A stretch of 64,000 bases of DNA from Halomonas sp. ML-15. GTDB lineage: Bacteria > Pseudomonadota > Gammaproteobacteria > Pseudomonadales > Halomonadaceae. Every line of letters starts with the position of its first letter. Within the stretch, counting starts at the first letter, position 1. Made by a program: the position numbers and the translations under genes. Location of the stretch: NCBI RefSeq assembly GCF_014779595.1, contig NZ_JACXZT010000019.1:1726462-1790461 (forward strand), given 5' to 3'. The notes beneath the pieces were generated by a model that ran no database searches, had not been told where the DNA came from, and saw only the letters and a list, made by a program, of their open reading frames with translations. Below, piece after piece: positions 1 through 9,423 of the stretch.

Positions 1-112
1 CCCGCAGCCCCTCTTTTTCGATGCCGCGACGCAGGCGGCCGATCTGACCCTGCTGGGCCGGCGCCTTGAGCCGGGCGATGACGGAAGCGAGTGGCTCGGA
101 CAAGGTGAACAC
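1..112 (-). CDS. gshA: Glutamate-cysteine ligase, N-terminal fragment (runs off the left edge)
   Basis: Only the first 37 codons are inside the window. Read on the minus strand from a GTG at 112, they contain RRGIEKEGLR, the conserved N-terminal signature of proteobacterial GshA (R-G-I/L-E-K/R-E-x-L-R). GshA joins glutamate and cysteine using ATP, the first step of glutathione synthesis, in the cytoplasm. The start is uncertain: GTG 112 or the in-frame TTG at 103, and no strong ribosome site separates them. tex lies upstream on the same strand with 155 bp between. The opposite strand is also open from 2 to 196 but yields nothing recognisable. The identification rests on one short motif, so confidence is moderate. 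Confidence 0.7.
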   Translation of the reverse strand, partial: MFTLSEPLASVIARLKAPAQQGQIGRLRRGIEKEGLR

Positions 113-267
113 CCCATGGCATGGAAGGATGGGGCCCGGCCCCTCTTCGCTGATGAAACGGTACGAGCGTCGGGCAACACCGCGACGCTCGCATAAGTGA
201 CACATTATGGTGCCTGGCCGAGTCCTTTCAAGGCACTAAGCGTGAAAGGTGTTTTGTCACACGGGCA

Positions 268-2613
268 CTACTTGTCCTTGCGGCGTGCCTGCAACAGCGC
301 CGCCCCCAGGGCGCCGACCTGCCCGCTGCTGCTGTCACCTCCCTGCTGCGCCGGCCGTGACTCGCGTTTGCGGCTGGGCTTGTCGCTGCGCGCCTGGCGC
401 GCGCCCTGGCTGGTCTGCTCGCCGGGCTGGTCGTCGAGGCGCATGCTCAGCCCGATGCGGGCGCGCTCCAGATCGACGCTCATCACCTTGACCTTGACGA
501 TGTCACCGGCCTTGACCACCGAGCGCGGATCCTCGACGAACTTGTGGGAAAGCGCGGAAATATGCACCAGACCATCCTGGTGCACGCCAACATCGACGAA
601 GGCCCCGAAGTGGGTAACGTTGGTCACGGTGCCTTCGAGCAGCATGCCCACCTCGAGATCCTTGAGCGTCTCGACGCCATCGCGAAGTTCGGCGGCCTTG
701 AACTCGGGCCGCGGATCGCGCCCCGGCTTGTCGAGCTCCTTGAGGATATCGCTGACGGTGGGTACCCCGAAGCGCTCATCGGCGAAGTCCGCCGGCTTGA
801 GCGCCTTGAGAGTGGCGCTGTCGCCGATCAGGCCGCCCAACGAGCGCCCGCTGCGCTCGGCGATGCGCTCCACCAGCGGATAGGCCTCGGGGTGCACGGC
901 GCTGGCATCGAGGGGGTTGTCGCCGTCCATGATGCGCAGGAAACCGGCACACTGCTCGAAGGTCTTGGGGCCCAGCCGACTCACCTCGAGCAGGGCCCGG
1001 CGGCTGTGGAAGGCGCCGTCGGCGTTACGCCGCGCGACGATGTTCTCGGCCAGCCCCAGGTTGAGCCCGGAGACCCGCGACAGCAGCGCCGTGGAGGCCA
1101 TGTTGAGATCGACGCCCACGGCGTTGACGCAGTCCTCGATCACCGCTTCCAGGCTGCGTGACAGCTGCACCTGGGAGACGTCGTGCTGATACTGGCCGAC
1201 ACCGATCGACTTGGGTTCGATCTTGACCAGCTCGCCGAGCGGGTCCTGCAGGCGCCGGGCGATGGACACCGCACCGCGGATGGTAACGTCGAGGTCGGGG
1301 AACTCCCGAGCGGCGTACTCCGAGGCGGAATAGACCGAGGCGCCGGCCTCGCTGACCATGACCTTGGCCAGCCGACGCGGCGCGAGCCGCTTGATCAGCT
1401 CAGCGGCCAGCTTGTCGGTTTCACGGCTGGCAGTGCCGTTGCCCACTGCGATCAGTTCGACGGCGTGCCGCTCGACCAGCTTGGCGAGCACCGCCAGCGC
1501 TTCGTCCCAGCGCTTCTGCGGCGCGTGGGGGTAGATGGTGGCGTGTTCGAGGAACTGGCCGGTGGCATCGACCACCGCCACCTTGCAGCCGGTACGCAGG
1601 CCGGGGTCGAGGGCCAGGGTCGGCTTGGGGCCGGCCGGCGCCGCCAGCAGCAGATCCTTGAGGTTGGCGGCGAAGACATCGATCGCCTCGAGCTCGGCGC
1701 GCTCGCGCAAGCGCCCCATCAGCTCGGTCTCGAGATGGGTGTAGAGCTTGACCCGCCAGGTCCAGCGCACCACCTCGGCGAGCCACTTGTCGGCGGCACG
1801 CCCCTGGTCGCTGATGCCGACGTGCTTGGCGATGGCGACCTGGGCCGGATGCAGCGGCGCCTCATCCTCGCCGGGCAGCTTGATGGCCAGCGACAGCACG
1901 CCCTCGTTGCGCCCGCGGAACATTGCCAGAGCGCGATGCGACGGGGTCTTGGCCAGCGCTTCGTCGTGTTCGAAGTAGTCGGAGAACTTGGCGCCCTGCT
2001 GCTCCTGGCCGGCGATCACCCTCGAACTGAGCTGACCCTCGGCCCACAGCCGCTCGCGCAGCTTGCCGACCAGCTCAGCCTCCTCGGCGAAGCGCTCCAT
2101 GAGTATCTGCTTGGCGCCGTCCAGCGCCGCCTTGGCGTCCTCGACGGCCGGCGTTTCACCCTCGGCGGGGCGCAGATAGCGGCTGGCCTCGGCCTGCGGA
2201 TCCAGGCTCGGGTCGGTGAGCAGCGCGTCGGCTAGCGGCTCGAGGCCCGCTTCGCGGGCGATCTGCGCCTTGGTGCGGCGCTTCTTGCGGTAGGGCAGGT
2301 AGAGATCTTCGAGGCGCTGCTTGGTCTCGGCGGCCTCGATCTGACGCTTGAGGTCGGCGTCGAGCTTGCCCTGCTCGTCGATGGCAGCAAGCACCGTGGC
2401 GCGGCGCTCCTCGAGCTCGCGCAGGTAGATGAGACGTTCATCGAGCTGGCGCAGTTGGGTATCGTCGAGGCCACCGGTGACCTCCTTGCGATAGCGCGAA
2501 ATGAAGGGCACGGTGGCCCCGCCATCGAGCAGTTCCACCGTGGCCGAAACCTGCTGCGGGCGAACGCCGAGCTCGTCGGCGAGGCGGGCGATAATAGCGG
2601 CGTATGCGTCCAT
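268..2613 (-). CDS. tex: Tex / YhgF transcription accessory protein
   Basis: The 781-residue product is the usual length for Tex. Domain order fits: a helical Tex N-terminal part (about 1-200), a YqgF/RNase H-like fold with [12 protein letters not shown] near residue 330, helix-hairpin-helix DNA-binding segments around 500-560, and an S1 RNA-binding domain near 655-725 ([16 protein letters not shown]). A basic, low-complexity tail follows (KPSRKRESR). Tex is a conserved cytoplasmic nucleic-acid-binding protein linked to transcription and, in several species, to toxin expression or stress tolerance; its exact role is unsettled. It stands alone here, with the DUF1127 gene upstream on the same strand. 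The ATG at 2613 is used because the conserved N-terminus begins immediately. Confidence 0.96.
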   Translation of the reverse strand: MDAYAAIIARLADELGVRPQQVSATVELLDGGATVPFISRYRKEVTGGLDDTQLRQLDERLIYLRELEERRATVLAAIDEQGKLDADLKRQIEAAETKQRLEDLYLPYRKKRRTKAQIAREAGLEPLADALLTDPSLDPQAEASRYLRPAEGETPAVEDAKAALDGAKQILMERFAEEAELVGKLRERLWAEGQLSSRVIAGQEQQGAKFSDYFEHDEALAKTPSHRALAMFRGRNEGVLSLAIKLPGEDEAPLHPAQVAIAKHVGISDQGRAADKWLAEVVRWTWRVKLYTHLETELMGRLRERAELEAIDVFAANLKDLLLAAPAGPKPTLALDPGLRTGCKVAVVDATGQFLEHATIYPHAPQKRWDEALAVLAKLVERHAVELIAVGNGTASRETDKLAAELIKRLAPRRLAKVMVSEAGASVYSASEYAAREFPDLDVTIRGAVSIARRLQDPLGELVKIEPKSIGVGQYQHDVSQVQLSRSLEAVIEDCVNAVGVDLNMASTALLSRVSGLNLGLAENIVARRNADGAFHSRRALLEVSRLGPKTFEQCAGFLRIMDGDNPLDASAVHPEAYPLVERIAERSGRSLGGLIGDSATLKALKPADFADERFGVPTVSDILKELDKPGRDPRPEFKAAELRDGVETLKDLEVGMLLEGTVTNVTHFGAFVDVGVHQDGLVHISALSHKFVEDPRSVVKAGDIVKVKVMSVDLERARIGLSMRLDDQPGEQTSQGARQARSDKPSRKRESRPAQQGGDSSSGQVGALGAALLQARRKDK

Positions 2614-2682
2614 GAAATCCTTGGCAATCAGCTTCCAGAGAATCGCGTCAAGGTACCATAATCATCGCCCCGCCGCCCTGCT

Positions 2683-2958
2683 TCAGCGCCGCCAGCCGCT
2701 GTCGTCCCAATAGGGGCGACGGCTTTCGCGGTCAGCCTCGCGGCGCGTCAGGCCGATATCGCGCAGCGCGTCATCGCTGAGCTCACGCAGCTGGCTGCGC
2801 TCACGACGCAGCTGGACGAGCCGGTCCATGCGGCGCGCCCAGCGCCATAGCCCGATAACAAACCGCAGTCGCTGCCGCGCTGTGGCAGCGGGCGCCACCG
2901 TGCGATTGGAGCAGCACTGGCTCGTGGGAGCCGCGGGGCAGGTCGATTCCGTTGTCAT
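2683..2958 (-). CDS. Small DUF1127 (YjiS-like) protein
   Basis: A 91-residue basic protein ends in the DUF1127 pattern: an arginine-rich helix followed by LRELSDDALRDIGLTRREA (about 55-75). DUF1127 proteins are small cytoplasmic proteins; some members have been implicated in RNA turnover and in phosphate or polyamine responses, but no general function is fixed. The start at 2958 is chosen over an upstream in-frame ATG because AGGAGGAAG lies 8 nt before it. The N-terminal 30 residues hold two adjacent cysteines (QCCSN) and are not part of the domain. The gene is divergent from a LysR regulator 106 bp away, a pairing that suggests control by it. Confidence 0.85.
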   Translation of the reverse strand: MTTESTCPAAPTSQCCSNRTVAPAATARQRLRFVIGLWRWARRMDRLVQLRRERSQLRELSDDALRDIGLTRREADRESRRPYWDDSGWRR

Positions 2959-3064
2959 CGAAACTTCCTCCTGGTGGGTGTGGAGAAAGTGTCGGGCAGC
3001 GGATAGAATCAATCCAACGAATACTTATGATACACGCCATCAACTAAACTGATGCGAGCTGCAG

Positions 3065-3919
3065 ATGCTCCAGACAATCGATCACGAACTGCTGCGCACT
3101 TTTGTGGCCATCGTCGACCACGGTGGAGTGACCCACGCCGCCAAGGCGGTGAATCGCACGCAATCCGCCGTGAGCATGCAGATCAAGCGCCTTGAAAAGG
3201 ATGTGATTCAGCGCCAGCTGTTCGAACGGCAGGGACGCCGGATGCTGCTGACCAGCGAGGGCACTACCCTCCTCGGCTACGCGCGGCGCATCCTCGACCT
3301 GCATGGGGAAGCGCTCACCATGCTGCGCCAGCCGGACATGGTCGGCAAGGTGAAGCTCGGCGTGCCCGACGACTACGTGATGCGTTTCTTGCCGGGTATC
3401 CTCAAGTCCTTCTCGCATCACTGGCCACTGGTGGACGTCGAGGTGCAGTGCGCGCCCTCCTCTGAGCTGATCAACCGCCACAAGGGCCAGCTCGACCTGA
3501 GCATCGTGACCCGCGAGGTGGGCCACGAGATCGGCGAGATCCTGCTGCAGGATCAAACGGTATGGGTGGTGGCGGGTTCGCATACGACGCATCAACAGTC
3601 TCCCCTGCCGCTGGCGCTGTTCGAGGAGCCCTGTTTCTGTCGACGCCACGCCTGCAATGCCCTGAGTCGGGTCGGCCTCTCATATCGCATCGCCTACAGC
3701 AGCCCCAGCCTGGCAACGCTGCAGGCCGTGGTCGGGGCAGGGCTTGCCGTATCGGCGTGGATGAAGAGTCTGGTGACGCCAAACATGCGCATCCTCGACG
3801 CAACGGACGGTTTCCCTGCCCTGCCCGACGCCTCCATTGTGCTGCTTCGGGCCTCGGACACCCCCTCCCCGGCGGTGGAAGGGTTGGCTCAGTATATTGC
3901 CGAGGGCTTCAAACTATAG
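3065..3919 (+). CDS. LysR-family transcriptional regulator
   Basis: The 284-residue product has the LysR layout: a winged helix-turn-helix in residues 1-62 (FVAIVDHGGVTHAAKAVNRT, QSAVSMQIKRLE), a linker helix, then a periplasmic-binding-protein-like effector domain from about residue 90. It probably controls the divergent DUF1127 gene, with which it shares the 2959-3064 spacer. It is also convergent with tcuB; TcuR of Salmonella is a LysR protein, so a role in tricarballylate use cannot be excluded. The divergent promoter arrangement makes DUF1127 the better guess. The effector is unknown. Confidence 0.92.
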   Translation: MLQTIDHELLRTFVAIVDHGGVTHAAKAVNRTQSAVSMQIKRLEKDVIQRQLFERQGRRMLLTSEGTTLLGYARRILDLHGEALTMLRQPDMVGKVKLGVPDDYVMRFLPGILKSFSHHWPLVDVEVQCAPSSELINRHKGQLDLSIVTREVGHEIGEILLQDQTVWVVAGSHTTHQQSPLPLALFEEPCFCRRHACNALSRVGLSYRIAYSSPSLATLQAVVGAGLAVSAWMKSLVTPNMRILDATDGFPALPDASIVLLRASDTPSPAVEGLAQYIAEGFKL

Positions 3920-4047
3920 GTAAACACTGCACAAATGCCTACACGAGCGAATCGCTGCGTTACGCGGTGCGCGGAATCCTCACATATACCCCATATGCTC
4001 CGGTTCCTGTGCTCCGTGCGCCTTGCGCTTCATCTCGCTCGGCGATT

Positions 4048-4061
4048 TGTTCAGCGTTTCC
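4048..4061. repeat. 14-bp block shared with the spacer at 56129-56142
   Basis: The 168-bp tail-to-tail spacer 3920-4087, between the LysR gene and tcuB, contains TGTTCAGCGTTTCC. Its exact reverse complement occurs at 56129-56142, just past the stop codon of ybbP. Both copies are extragenic and sit at gene 3' ends, as expected of a dispersed extragenic repeat. Nothing else recognisable is in the spacer and no clear terminator is visible. Confidence 0.4.
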
Positions 4062-4087
4062 ATAGGAGGCGCGCAACTGCTGCTCCT

Positions 4088-5197
4088 CTAGCGGCCGGCG
4101 CGATTGCGCTCCAGGGCGTTGCGATAGACCGCCAGCAGGCGATAGAGACCGTGAACGAACTTGCCGTAGGGCATGGTGATGAACAGCGCCATGACGACCC
4201 CGAGATGCACCACCAGCATTACCCCCATCGCCGAGGTCTCGCGCAGCAGCATCAGTGCCAGGCCGGTAAAGCCGGTCAGCCACAGCAGCGCGATAAAGGC
4301 CACGTCCATGCCCATCTGGCGCACGTCGGCGGTGTTCTGGTCGCGCACCAGCTTGAGGTACAGCAGCCCCGCAGGGCCGATCAGCAGCCCGATGCCCCCC
4401 AGGGTGCCGAACAGCTTGGGCAGACTGGTGAAATCGTAGGGTGCCTGCCATCCAAATACGTAGTGGTAAATGGTGCCGGTAACCGTCGCCGCGAAGCTGA
4501 GCATGAAGCCATAGAAGGTGAAGTGGTGGAAGCGCCGCCGCCAGTGAGAGTGGTAGGCGTCGGGGTAGGTGCAGCCGACTTCGTTCTGGCCGTGGAGATG
4601 CTTGAGAGAAAAGGTCTCCTTGAGCGCCTGCCGCCAGCTCTGCGTATCGCCTAGCCCGGCCGCACCTTCACCACTCTCGCGCCAGAAACGCACCATCCCC
4701 ATTATCAGCGCCAGCAGCACGAACAGCGACACCGAGCCGAAGGTCACCACCATCACGTTGTGCGGCATCAGGGCATAGAAGTCGCCGCCATGCTGCGTGG
4801 TGACAAGCGCCGCCAGGCCGCCATTGAGGGCGATGGCAATCAGCAGGATCAGCGTCACTCCCACTGCCAGCGCCAGAGCGGCAAGCAGACCGTTGCGGTC
4901 GAACAGGCGTGCCAGCGGTCCCGGCCAGGCGTACTGGCGATAGGACTCGACGCGCAGCTTGGCCATCGACTGCGGCACGTTGACCGCAAACTCGTGGGGC
5001 GGTGCGTACTGGCAAGCGTAGTAGCACTCACCGCAGTTGTGGCACAGGTTGGCCAGGTACTTGAGATCTTCGGGGGTGAAGGCGCGACGCCGTTCCATGG
5101 CCGGAAATACCGGGCAGAACCCCTCGCAATACCGGCAGGCATTGCAGATCGTCATGTTGTTGCGGGTTTCCTCGATCAGTGCCTCAATCTTTTGCAT
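4088..5197 (-). CDS. tcuB: TcuB: iron-sulfur/membrane electron-transfer partner of tricarballylate dehydrogenase
   Basis: The protein (369 residues from ATG 5197, 380 from the in-frame TTG 5230) begins with two ferredoxin-like cysteine clusters, CNACRYCEGFC and CHNCGECYYAC. Five to six hydrophobic segments follow, with histidines typical of the TcuB/CitB family. TcuB re-oxidises the FADH2 of TcuA and passes electrons into the membrane quinone pool during conversion of tricarballylate to cis-aconitate. The ATG at 5197 is preferred because AGAGGCAGG precedes it; it overlaps the end of tcuA by 14 bp, which indicates translational coupling. The TTG start gives a length closer to the Salmonella protein, so the N-terminus is open. 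Confidence 0.88.
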   Translation of the reverse strand: MQKIEALIEETRNNMTICNACRYCEGFCPVFPAMERRRAFTPEDLKYLANLCHNCGECYYACQYAPPHEFAVNVPQSMAKLRVESYRQYAWPGPLARLFDRNGLLAALALAVGVTLILLIAIALNGGLAALVTTQHGGDFYALMPHNVMVVTFGSVSLFVLLALIMGMVRFWRESGEGAAGLGDTQSWRQALKETFSLKHLHGQNEVGCTYPDAYHSHWRRRFHHFTFYGFMLSFAATVTGTIYHYVFGWQAPYDFTSLPKLFGTLGGIGLLIGPAGLLYLKLVRDQNTADVRQMGMDVAFIALLWLTGFTGLALMLLRETSAMGVMLVVHLGVVMALFITMPYGKFVHGLYRLLAVYRNALERNRAGR

Positions 5198-6608
5198 AGC
5201 TGCCTGCCTCTGTGCCTGCGATACGGCCAAATACGGTGCCGATGGTCATGCCGAAGCCGGCGACGTAGCCCTGTCCGAGAATGTTGCCGGCCATGATCTC
5301 GCCGGCCAGGAAGACGTTATCGGCCAGCTCGCCGCTGTCCATGTACATACGGGCCTTGGCGTCGACTTCAGCGCCCAGGTAGGTGAAGGTGATGCCGGTA
5401 CGCAGCGGATAGCCGTAGAACGGCGGCTCGTCGATACGCTGCGCCCAGTGGGTCTTCTCGGGCGTAACGCCCTGGGTGTGGCAGTCGTCGAGCACGCTGT
5501 GATCGAAGTTGCCGGGCTGCACCGCGGCATTGAAGTCGTCCACGGTCTTGAGTACCGCCTCGACCGGAAGCTCGAGCTTGAGCGCCAGCTCCTCGAGCGT
5601 ATCGGCCTGCTCGGGGGGGAAGACCGAGGGCATGAAGCGCCCCTGGGCCTTGGTGTCGGTAATCGAATAGCCCACCTGCCCCGGCTGCTTGGCAATCAGC
5701 CGCCCCCAGATGGCATAGCGCTTGGGCCAGAAGTCCTCGCCCTCGTCGTAGAAACGCTCGCCATCGCGGTTGACGACAATGCCCAGTGACACGCAGTCGA
5801 CACGGGTGACGATTCCGCCGTCGTACTTGGGCGCCCGGGCGTCTATCGCCACCGCATGGCCCTGGGTCGGGTCGCCAATCACCTTGGCGCCGTTGTCGAT
5901 CAGCGCGCGCAGCATCTTGCCCTGATTGAAGCGCGTGCCGCGGATAAGGAAGTTGCGCGACACCTCCCCCCAGGCCTCTTCCAGCCACTCCTGATTGGAC
6001 TCGAAGCCGCCCGAGGCGATCACCACCGCCTTGGCACTGACCTTGCGCGGCGACCCGTTGTAGTTGACCAGCGCGTGGTCGAAGCGATTGCCGTCGAATA
6101 CCAGCTTCTCGGCCTCGGCCTCGTAGAGGATCGTCACTCCGAGCCGCTCGGCGGCCTGATAGTAGGTGTTTAGCAGCGCCTTGCCGCCGCCCAGAAAGAA
6201 GGCATTGGTGCGCCCCAGGTGCAGGGTGCCGCCCAGCGACGGCTGAAAGCGCACGCCGTAGCGCTTCATCCAGTCGGCGCAGGTTTCCGAGGCGCGAATC
6301 ACATGCCGCGCCAGGGCCTCGTTGGTGATGCCGCCGGTGACCCGCCATACGTCGTCAAAGAACTCGTCTTCGAGATAGGCGTCGCTCAACACATCGGTGG
6401 GCTCGCGATGCATGCAGCGCAGGTTACGGGTGTGAATGCTGTTGCCGCCCCGCCACTTGTGCGGCGCGCTCTCCAGCAGCAGCACGCTGGCGCCCTCCTC
6501 GCGGGCCGACAGTGCGGCGCACAGCGCGGCATTACCGCCACCGATCACCAGCACGTCGTGGTTCGTCAGATCGGCCTCGCTGAGTCGCTCTCCAGTCGAT
6601 GACAGCAT
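5184..6608 (-). CDS. tcuA: TcuA: FAD-dependent tricarballylate dehydrogenase
   Basis: This 474-residue flavoprotein belongs to the FAD-binding-2 (fumarate reductase/succinate dehydrogenase-like) family. The dinucleotide-binding motif VIGGGNAALCAALSA lies at about residues 23-38, and the C-terminal FAD-domain end GQGYVAGFGMTIGTVFGRIA is present. Family members oxidise tricarballylate to cis-aconitate, which then enters the TCA cycle. The start at 6608 is chosen over an upstream ATG because GAGGAA is placed 7 nt before it. It forms an operon with tcuB and is divergent from a GntR regulator with an ATACN4GTAT palindrome between them. There is no tcuC-type MFS transporter beside it; the nearby tctCAB set may supply uptake. 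Related Asp/fumarate-type flavoproteins look similar, so the exact substrate is inferred. Confidence 0.88.
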   Translation of the reverse strand: MLSSTGERLSEADLTNHDVLVIGGGNAALCAALSAREEGASVLLLESAPHKWRGGNSIHTRNLRCMHREPTDVLSDAYLEDEFFDDVWRVTGGITNEALARHVIRASETCADWMKRYGVRFQPSLGGTLHLGRTNAFFLGGGKALLNTYYQAAERLGVTILYEAEAEKLVFDGNRFDHALVNYNGSPRKVSAKAVVIASGGFESNQEWLEEAWGEVSRNFLIRGTRFNQGKMLRALIDNGAKVIGDPTQGHAVAIDARAPKYDGGIVTRVDCVSLGIVVNRDGERFYDEGEDFWPKRYAIWGRLIAKQPGQVGYSITDTKAQGRFMPSVFPPEQADTLEELALKLELPVEAVLKTVDDFNAAVQPGNFDHSVLDDCHTQGVTPEKTHWAQRIDEPPFYGYPLRTGITFTYLGAEVDAKARMYMDSGELADNVFLAGEIMAGNILGQGYVAGFGMTIGTVFGRIAGTEAGSYAKD

Positions 6609-6629
6609 CGTGATTCCTCGCCCAAATAA

Positions 6630-6684
6630 ATACAAATGTATCCACTAGTGTTCAAAATGACAAGTCGTGTTCCCTGGCATACCA
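6630..6684. promoter_or_regulatory. Candidate GntR operators in the tcuA / gntR divergent spacer
   Basis: The spacer 6609-6723 holds ATACAAATGTAT (6630-6641), a perfect ATAC-N4-GTAT inverted repeat 21 bp before the tcuA start. It also holds CACTAGTG (6643-6650, perfect palindrome) and TGGCATACCA (6675-6684, palindrome with one mismatched pair). FCD-type GntR proteins commonly bind short AC/GT palindromes of this form. Placement between the regulator and tcuAB fits autoregulation and control of tcuAB. No binding evidence exists; this is pattern reading. Confidence 0.45.
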
Positions 6685-6723
6685 TGGCCAAAACCCATCA
6701 ATACAATTCGAGGCCCGCAAGCC

Positions 6724-7413
6724 ATGGCAGAGCGCAAGCCACGCAAGAGCGCCACAACGGAGGCCAACCAGCGCGGCGAGCCGCGCAGCGAACAGGCGTA
6801 TCGCTTTATCATCGACGCCATCAAGGAGGGCAGCCTGCCGCCCGGTACGCGCATTCGCGAGGTTGAACTGGCCGAACGCATCGGCCTCAGCCGCACCCCG
6901 GTACGTGAGGCGCTCAACCGCCTGCAACTCGAGGGGCTAGTCGCCAACGACCCGGCCCGCGGCACCATCATCACCGAGCTCGATCACGGCATGATCAGCG
7001 AGCTGTATGCCATGCGCGAGGTGCTGGAAGGCACCGCTGCAGGCCTCGCCGCACAGCACGCCTCGGAGGTCGAGATCGCCTTTCTGCGCGAGATCAGCGA
7101 GCGCGATGCGCGCCTCACGGAGACCCGTGACCTGGTCAAGAACAACAAGCTGTTCCACAGCACCCTGTATCGCTGCGGCCACAACCGCTACCTGCTCAAG
7201 ATGCTGCACTCGCTGCAGGAATCGATGATGCTGCTGGGCCGCAGTACCCTGGCCAAACCGGGCCGCGACGAGGCCGCCCGCAACGAGCATCGGGCGATCA
7301 TCGACGCCCTCGAGAACCGCGACCCGGAGGCCGCCGAGCGCCATGCTCGTGCTCATATCCGCGAGGCCTACAAGGTGCGACTCGAGGCCTTCTTCGAGAG
7401 CTACGACGACTAG
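6724..7413 (+). CDS. GntR-family (FadR/FCD subfamily) regulator
   Basis: The 229-residue product has an N-terminal winged helix (residues about 20-80; TRIREVELAERIGLSRTPVR followed by EALNRLQLEGLV is the GntR signature) and an all-helical FCD ligand domain (ELYAMREVLEGTAAGLAA onward). FCD domains bind carboxylic acids, often through a metal held by Asp and His residues (here HSTLYRCGHN and ARAHIREA). The ATG at 6724 is preferred over 6667 because the family begins near here and GAGG lies upstream. Divergent transcription from tcuA makes tcuAB the likely target. The aldehyde dehydrogenase/tct genes next to it may be targets too, since a related GCATAC motif recurs in the tctC spacer. Confidence 0.92.
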   Translation: MAERKPRKSATTEANQRGEPRSEQAYRFIIDAIKEGSLPPGTRIREVELAERIGLSRTPVREALNRLQLEGLVANDPARGTIITELDHGMISELYAMREVLEGTAAGLAAQHASEVEIAFLREISERDARLTETRDLVKNNKLFHSTLYRCGHNRYLLKMLHSLQESMMLLGRSTLAKPGRDEAARNEHRAIIDALENRDPEAAERHARAHIREAYKVRLEAFFESYDD

Positions 7414-7421
7414 CCCCAGGC

Positions 7422-8900
7422 CTAGGTGCGAATCGCGAAGGGGTCCCGAGCCTCGCTCGACAGGTCGATCATCAGGTTCTTGATCTCGAGATATTCATCC
7501 AGCGCATGCAGGCCCCGCTCGCGGCCGATGCCACTGGCCTTGACGCCGCCGAACGGTGCCTGGGCGGCGCTGGTGCGGTAGGTGTTGACCCACACGCCCC
7601 CCACCTCGAGACGCCTGGCCACGCGGTGCGCCCGAGCCAGGTTCTGCGTCCACAGGCCGGCGACCAGGCCGTAGGCGGTGCCATTGGCAATGGCGATGGC
7701 CTGTTCTTCGCTATCGAAGGGAATGATCGCCAGCACCGGCCCGAACACCTCTTCCTGGGCCAGTTCGGCATCCGCCGCCACCTCGGTGAACACCGTGGGC
7801 TGGACGAAATAACCGCGGGAGTAGACGTCGCCTTCCGGCACCCTGCCGCCCACGGCAAGCGTGGCGCCCTGCTCGCAGGCCCGGGCGATGAAGGCCAGCA
7901 CCCGCTGATGCTGCGCCTGGGTGGCCACCGGCCCCATCTCGGTGGCCTCGTCGCGGGGGTTGCCCACGCGGATCGCCCGAGCACGCTCACACACCTGCGC
8001 CACCACCTGGTCGTAGATTTCGCGCTGTACCAGTAGCCGCGAACCCGCAATGCAGGTCTGGCCGGCAGCGGCAAAGATCCCCGCCACCGCACCGGTGACT
8101 GCCTGCTCGAGGTCGGCATCGGCAAACACGATATTGGCCGACTTGCCGCCCAACTCCAGGGTCACCGGTGTCAGGTGCTCGGCGGCCACCCGCGAGATCG
8201 CCTTGCCGGTGGCGGTGCCGCCGGTGAAGCTGATCAGATCGATGCCCGGGTGGCCGGTGAGTGCCGCGCCGACGCTACCGTCGCCAGTCACCACGTTGAC
8301 CACACCTGCCGGGAAACCTGCCTTTTCACATAGCTCTGCGAAAGCCAGGGTGGTGACGCTAGCCATCTCCGAGGGCTTGATCACCACCGTGCAGCCCGCC
8401 GCCAGGGCAGGCGCCAGCTTGTTGGCGAGGATCGCCATGGGCGAGTTCCAGGAGGTGATCAGGGCTGCCACGCCACGCGGCTCGCGGGTGGTGAAATCGA
8501 CCAGCTCGGGACGGTCCAGCGGAATGCTCTCGCCGTGGAGCTTGTCGGCCCAGCCGGCAAAATAGCGGTAGTTGCGCGCCGCGAAGCGCATTTGCACACG
8601 GGTCTCGCGGATCACCTTGCCGTTGTCGGTGGTCTCGAGCTGGGCCATACGCTCGGCGTCAGCCTCGAGCAGGTCGGCCAGCCGATGCATCAGTGTCGCG
8701 CGGGTCAAGCCATTGGTCTCTTTCCAGCCGCCGTCGAAGGCCTCACGTGCCGCTTCCACTGCAGCGTCGACGTCCTCGACGCCGGCCTGGGGAAGGTCGG
8801 CCCAGGGTTGCTGGTTGACCGGATTGATGGCAGGAAAGGTGGCGCCACCGGCGGCATCCCGCCAGGCGCCGCCGATATAGAGCTGATAGCGGTTTGCCAC
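7422..8900 (-). CDS. NAD(P)-dependent aldehyde dehydrogenase
   Basis: This full-length (492 residue) ALDH-superfamily enzyme has general base Glu249 in LELGGK, nucleophile Cys283 in GQTCIAGSR, and the substrate/cofactor motif SWNSPMAI near residue 150. It oxidises an aldehyde to the carboxylic acid. The family gives no firm substrate; it resembles the betaine-aldehyde/gamma-aminobutyraldehyde/aromatic-aldehyde type. It sits 25 bp downstream of tctB on the same strand, so it is probably the last gene of a tctC-tctA-tctB-ALDH operon. Combined with the divergent TPP enzyme, it could remove an aldehyde released by decarboxylation of a 2-oxo acid. That is inference. Confidence 0.93.
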   Translation of the reverse strand: MANRYQLYIGGAWRDAAGGATFPAINPVNQQPWADLPQAGVEDVDAAVEAAREAFDGGWKETNGLTRATLMHRLADLLEADAERMAQLETTDNGKVIRETRVQMRFAARNYRYFAGWADKLHGESIPLDRPELVDFTTREPRGVAALITSWNSPMAILANKLAPALAAGCTVVIKPSEMASVTTLAFAELCEKAGFPAGVVNVVTGDGSVGAALTGHPGIDLISFTGGTATGKAISRVAAEHLTPVTLELGGKSANIVFADADLEQAVTGAVAGIFAAAGQTCIAGSRLLVQREIYDQVVAQVCERARAIRVGNPRDEATEMGPVATQAQHQRVLAFIARACEQGATLAVGGRVPEGDVYSRGYFVQPTVFTEVAADAELAQEEVFGPVLAIIPFDSEEQAIAIANGTAYGLVAGLWTQNLARAHRVARRLEVGGVWVNTYRTSAAQAPFGGVKASGIGRERGLHALDEYLEIKNLMIDLSSEARDPFAIRT

Positions 8901-8925
8901 GTGGTGTTCCTCCAGAAAGTAGGGG

Positions 8926-9423
8926 TCAGCGGAACGGATCGAAGAAATAGCCCACCGGCCAGCGCATGTTGAACGCTTCCGTGAGCCCGAACAGCGCCGC
9001 CATCAATAGTGCGGTACCGATCAGTGTGGCGAGCCAGCTCATCTTGCCGACCAGGCGGCAGAAAGCAGCAGTGAAAATCGCCGCCGAGGCCATCAGGCCA
9101 ATCAGGTAAATGCCCAGGTAGAGCGCCGCCAGCCAAGCCATATAGGGCGCACTGCGTCTGAACTTGGCGCCCCAGACAGGCTCGTTGCCGGTATCTCCGA
9201 TGTGCTCACCGCCCGCCTCGGCATCACCGCTGGCGCGTGATGCGCGGGAACGGCGCACGGTCAGTACGCCCTCCACGCTGAGCAGCACCAGTACGGCGAT
9301 CGCCACGACCTGTGGCATCAGCCGCGCATTGAAGGGGTAGCCGGCGGACATGTAGAGGGCCGCTATCATCAAGCCGACTATCACCGCCATGAACAGCAGC
9401 TCTTCACGTAGTCGCTGTGACAT
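8926..9423 (-). CDS. tctB: TTT small membrane subunit TctB
   Basis: This 165-residue protein has four predicted membrane segments (starting FMAVIVGLMIAALYMSAGYP) and a hydrophilic loop in the middle, the standard TctB layout. It is the small integral-membrane partner of TctA in tripartite tricarboxylate transporters, which use a periplasmic binding protein and an ion gradient. The start ATG shares one base with the stop of tctA (TGATG at 9421-9425), so translation is probably coupled. A charged linker (EAGGEHIGDTGNEP) after the second segment is specific to this copy. Confidence 0.88.
   Translation of the reverse strand: MSQRLREELLFMAVIVGLMIAALYMSAGYPFNARLMPQVVAIAVLVLLSVEGVLTVRRSRASRASGDAEAGGEHIGDTGNEPVWGAKFRRSAPYMAWLAALYLGIYLIGLMASAAIFTAAFCRLVGKMSWLATLIGTALLMAALFGLTEAFNMRWPVGYFFDPFR

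Noticed and set aside
2-196. Open plus-strand frame at the left edge
   Set aside because: The minus strand gives the GshA signature RRGIEKEGLR; the plus frame is a shadow.
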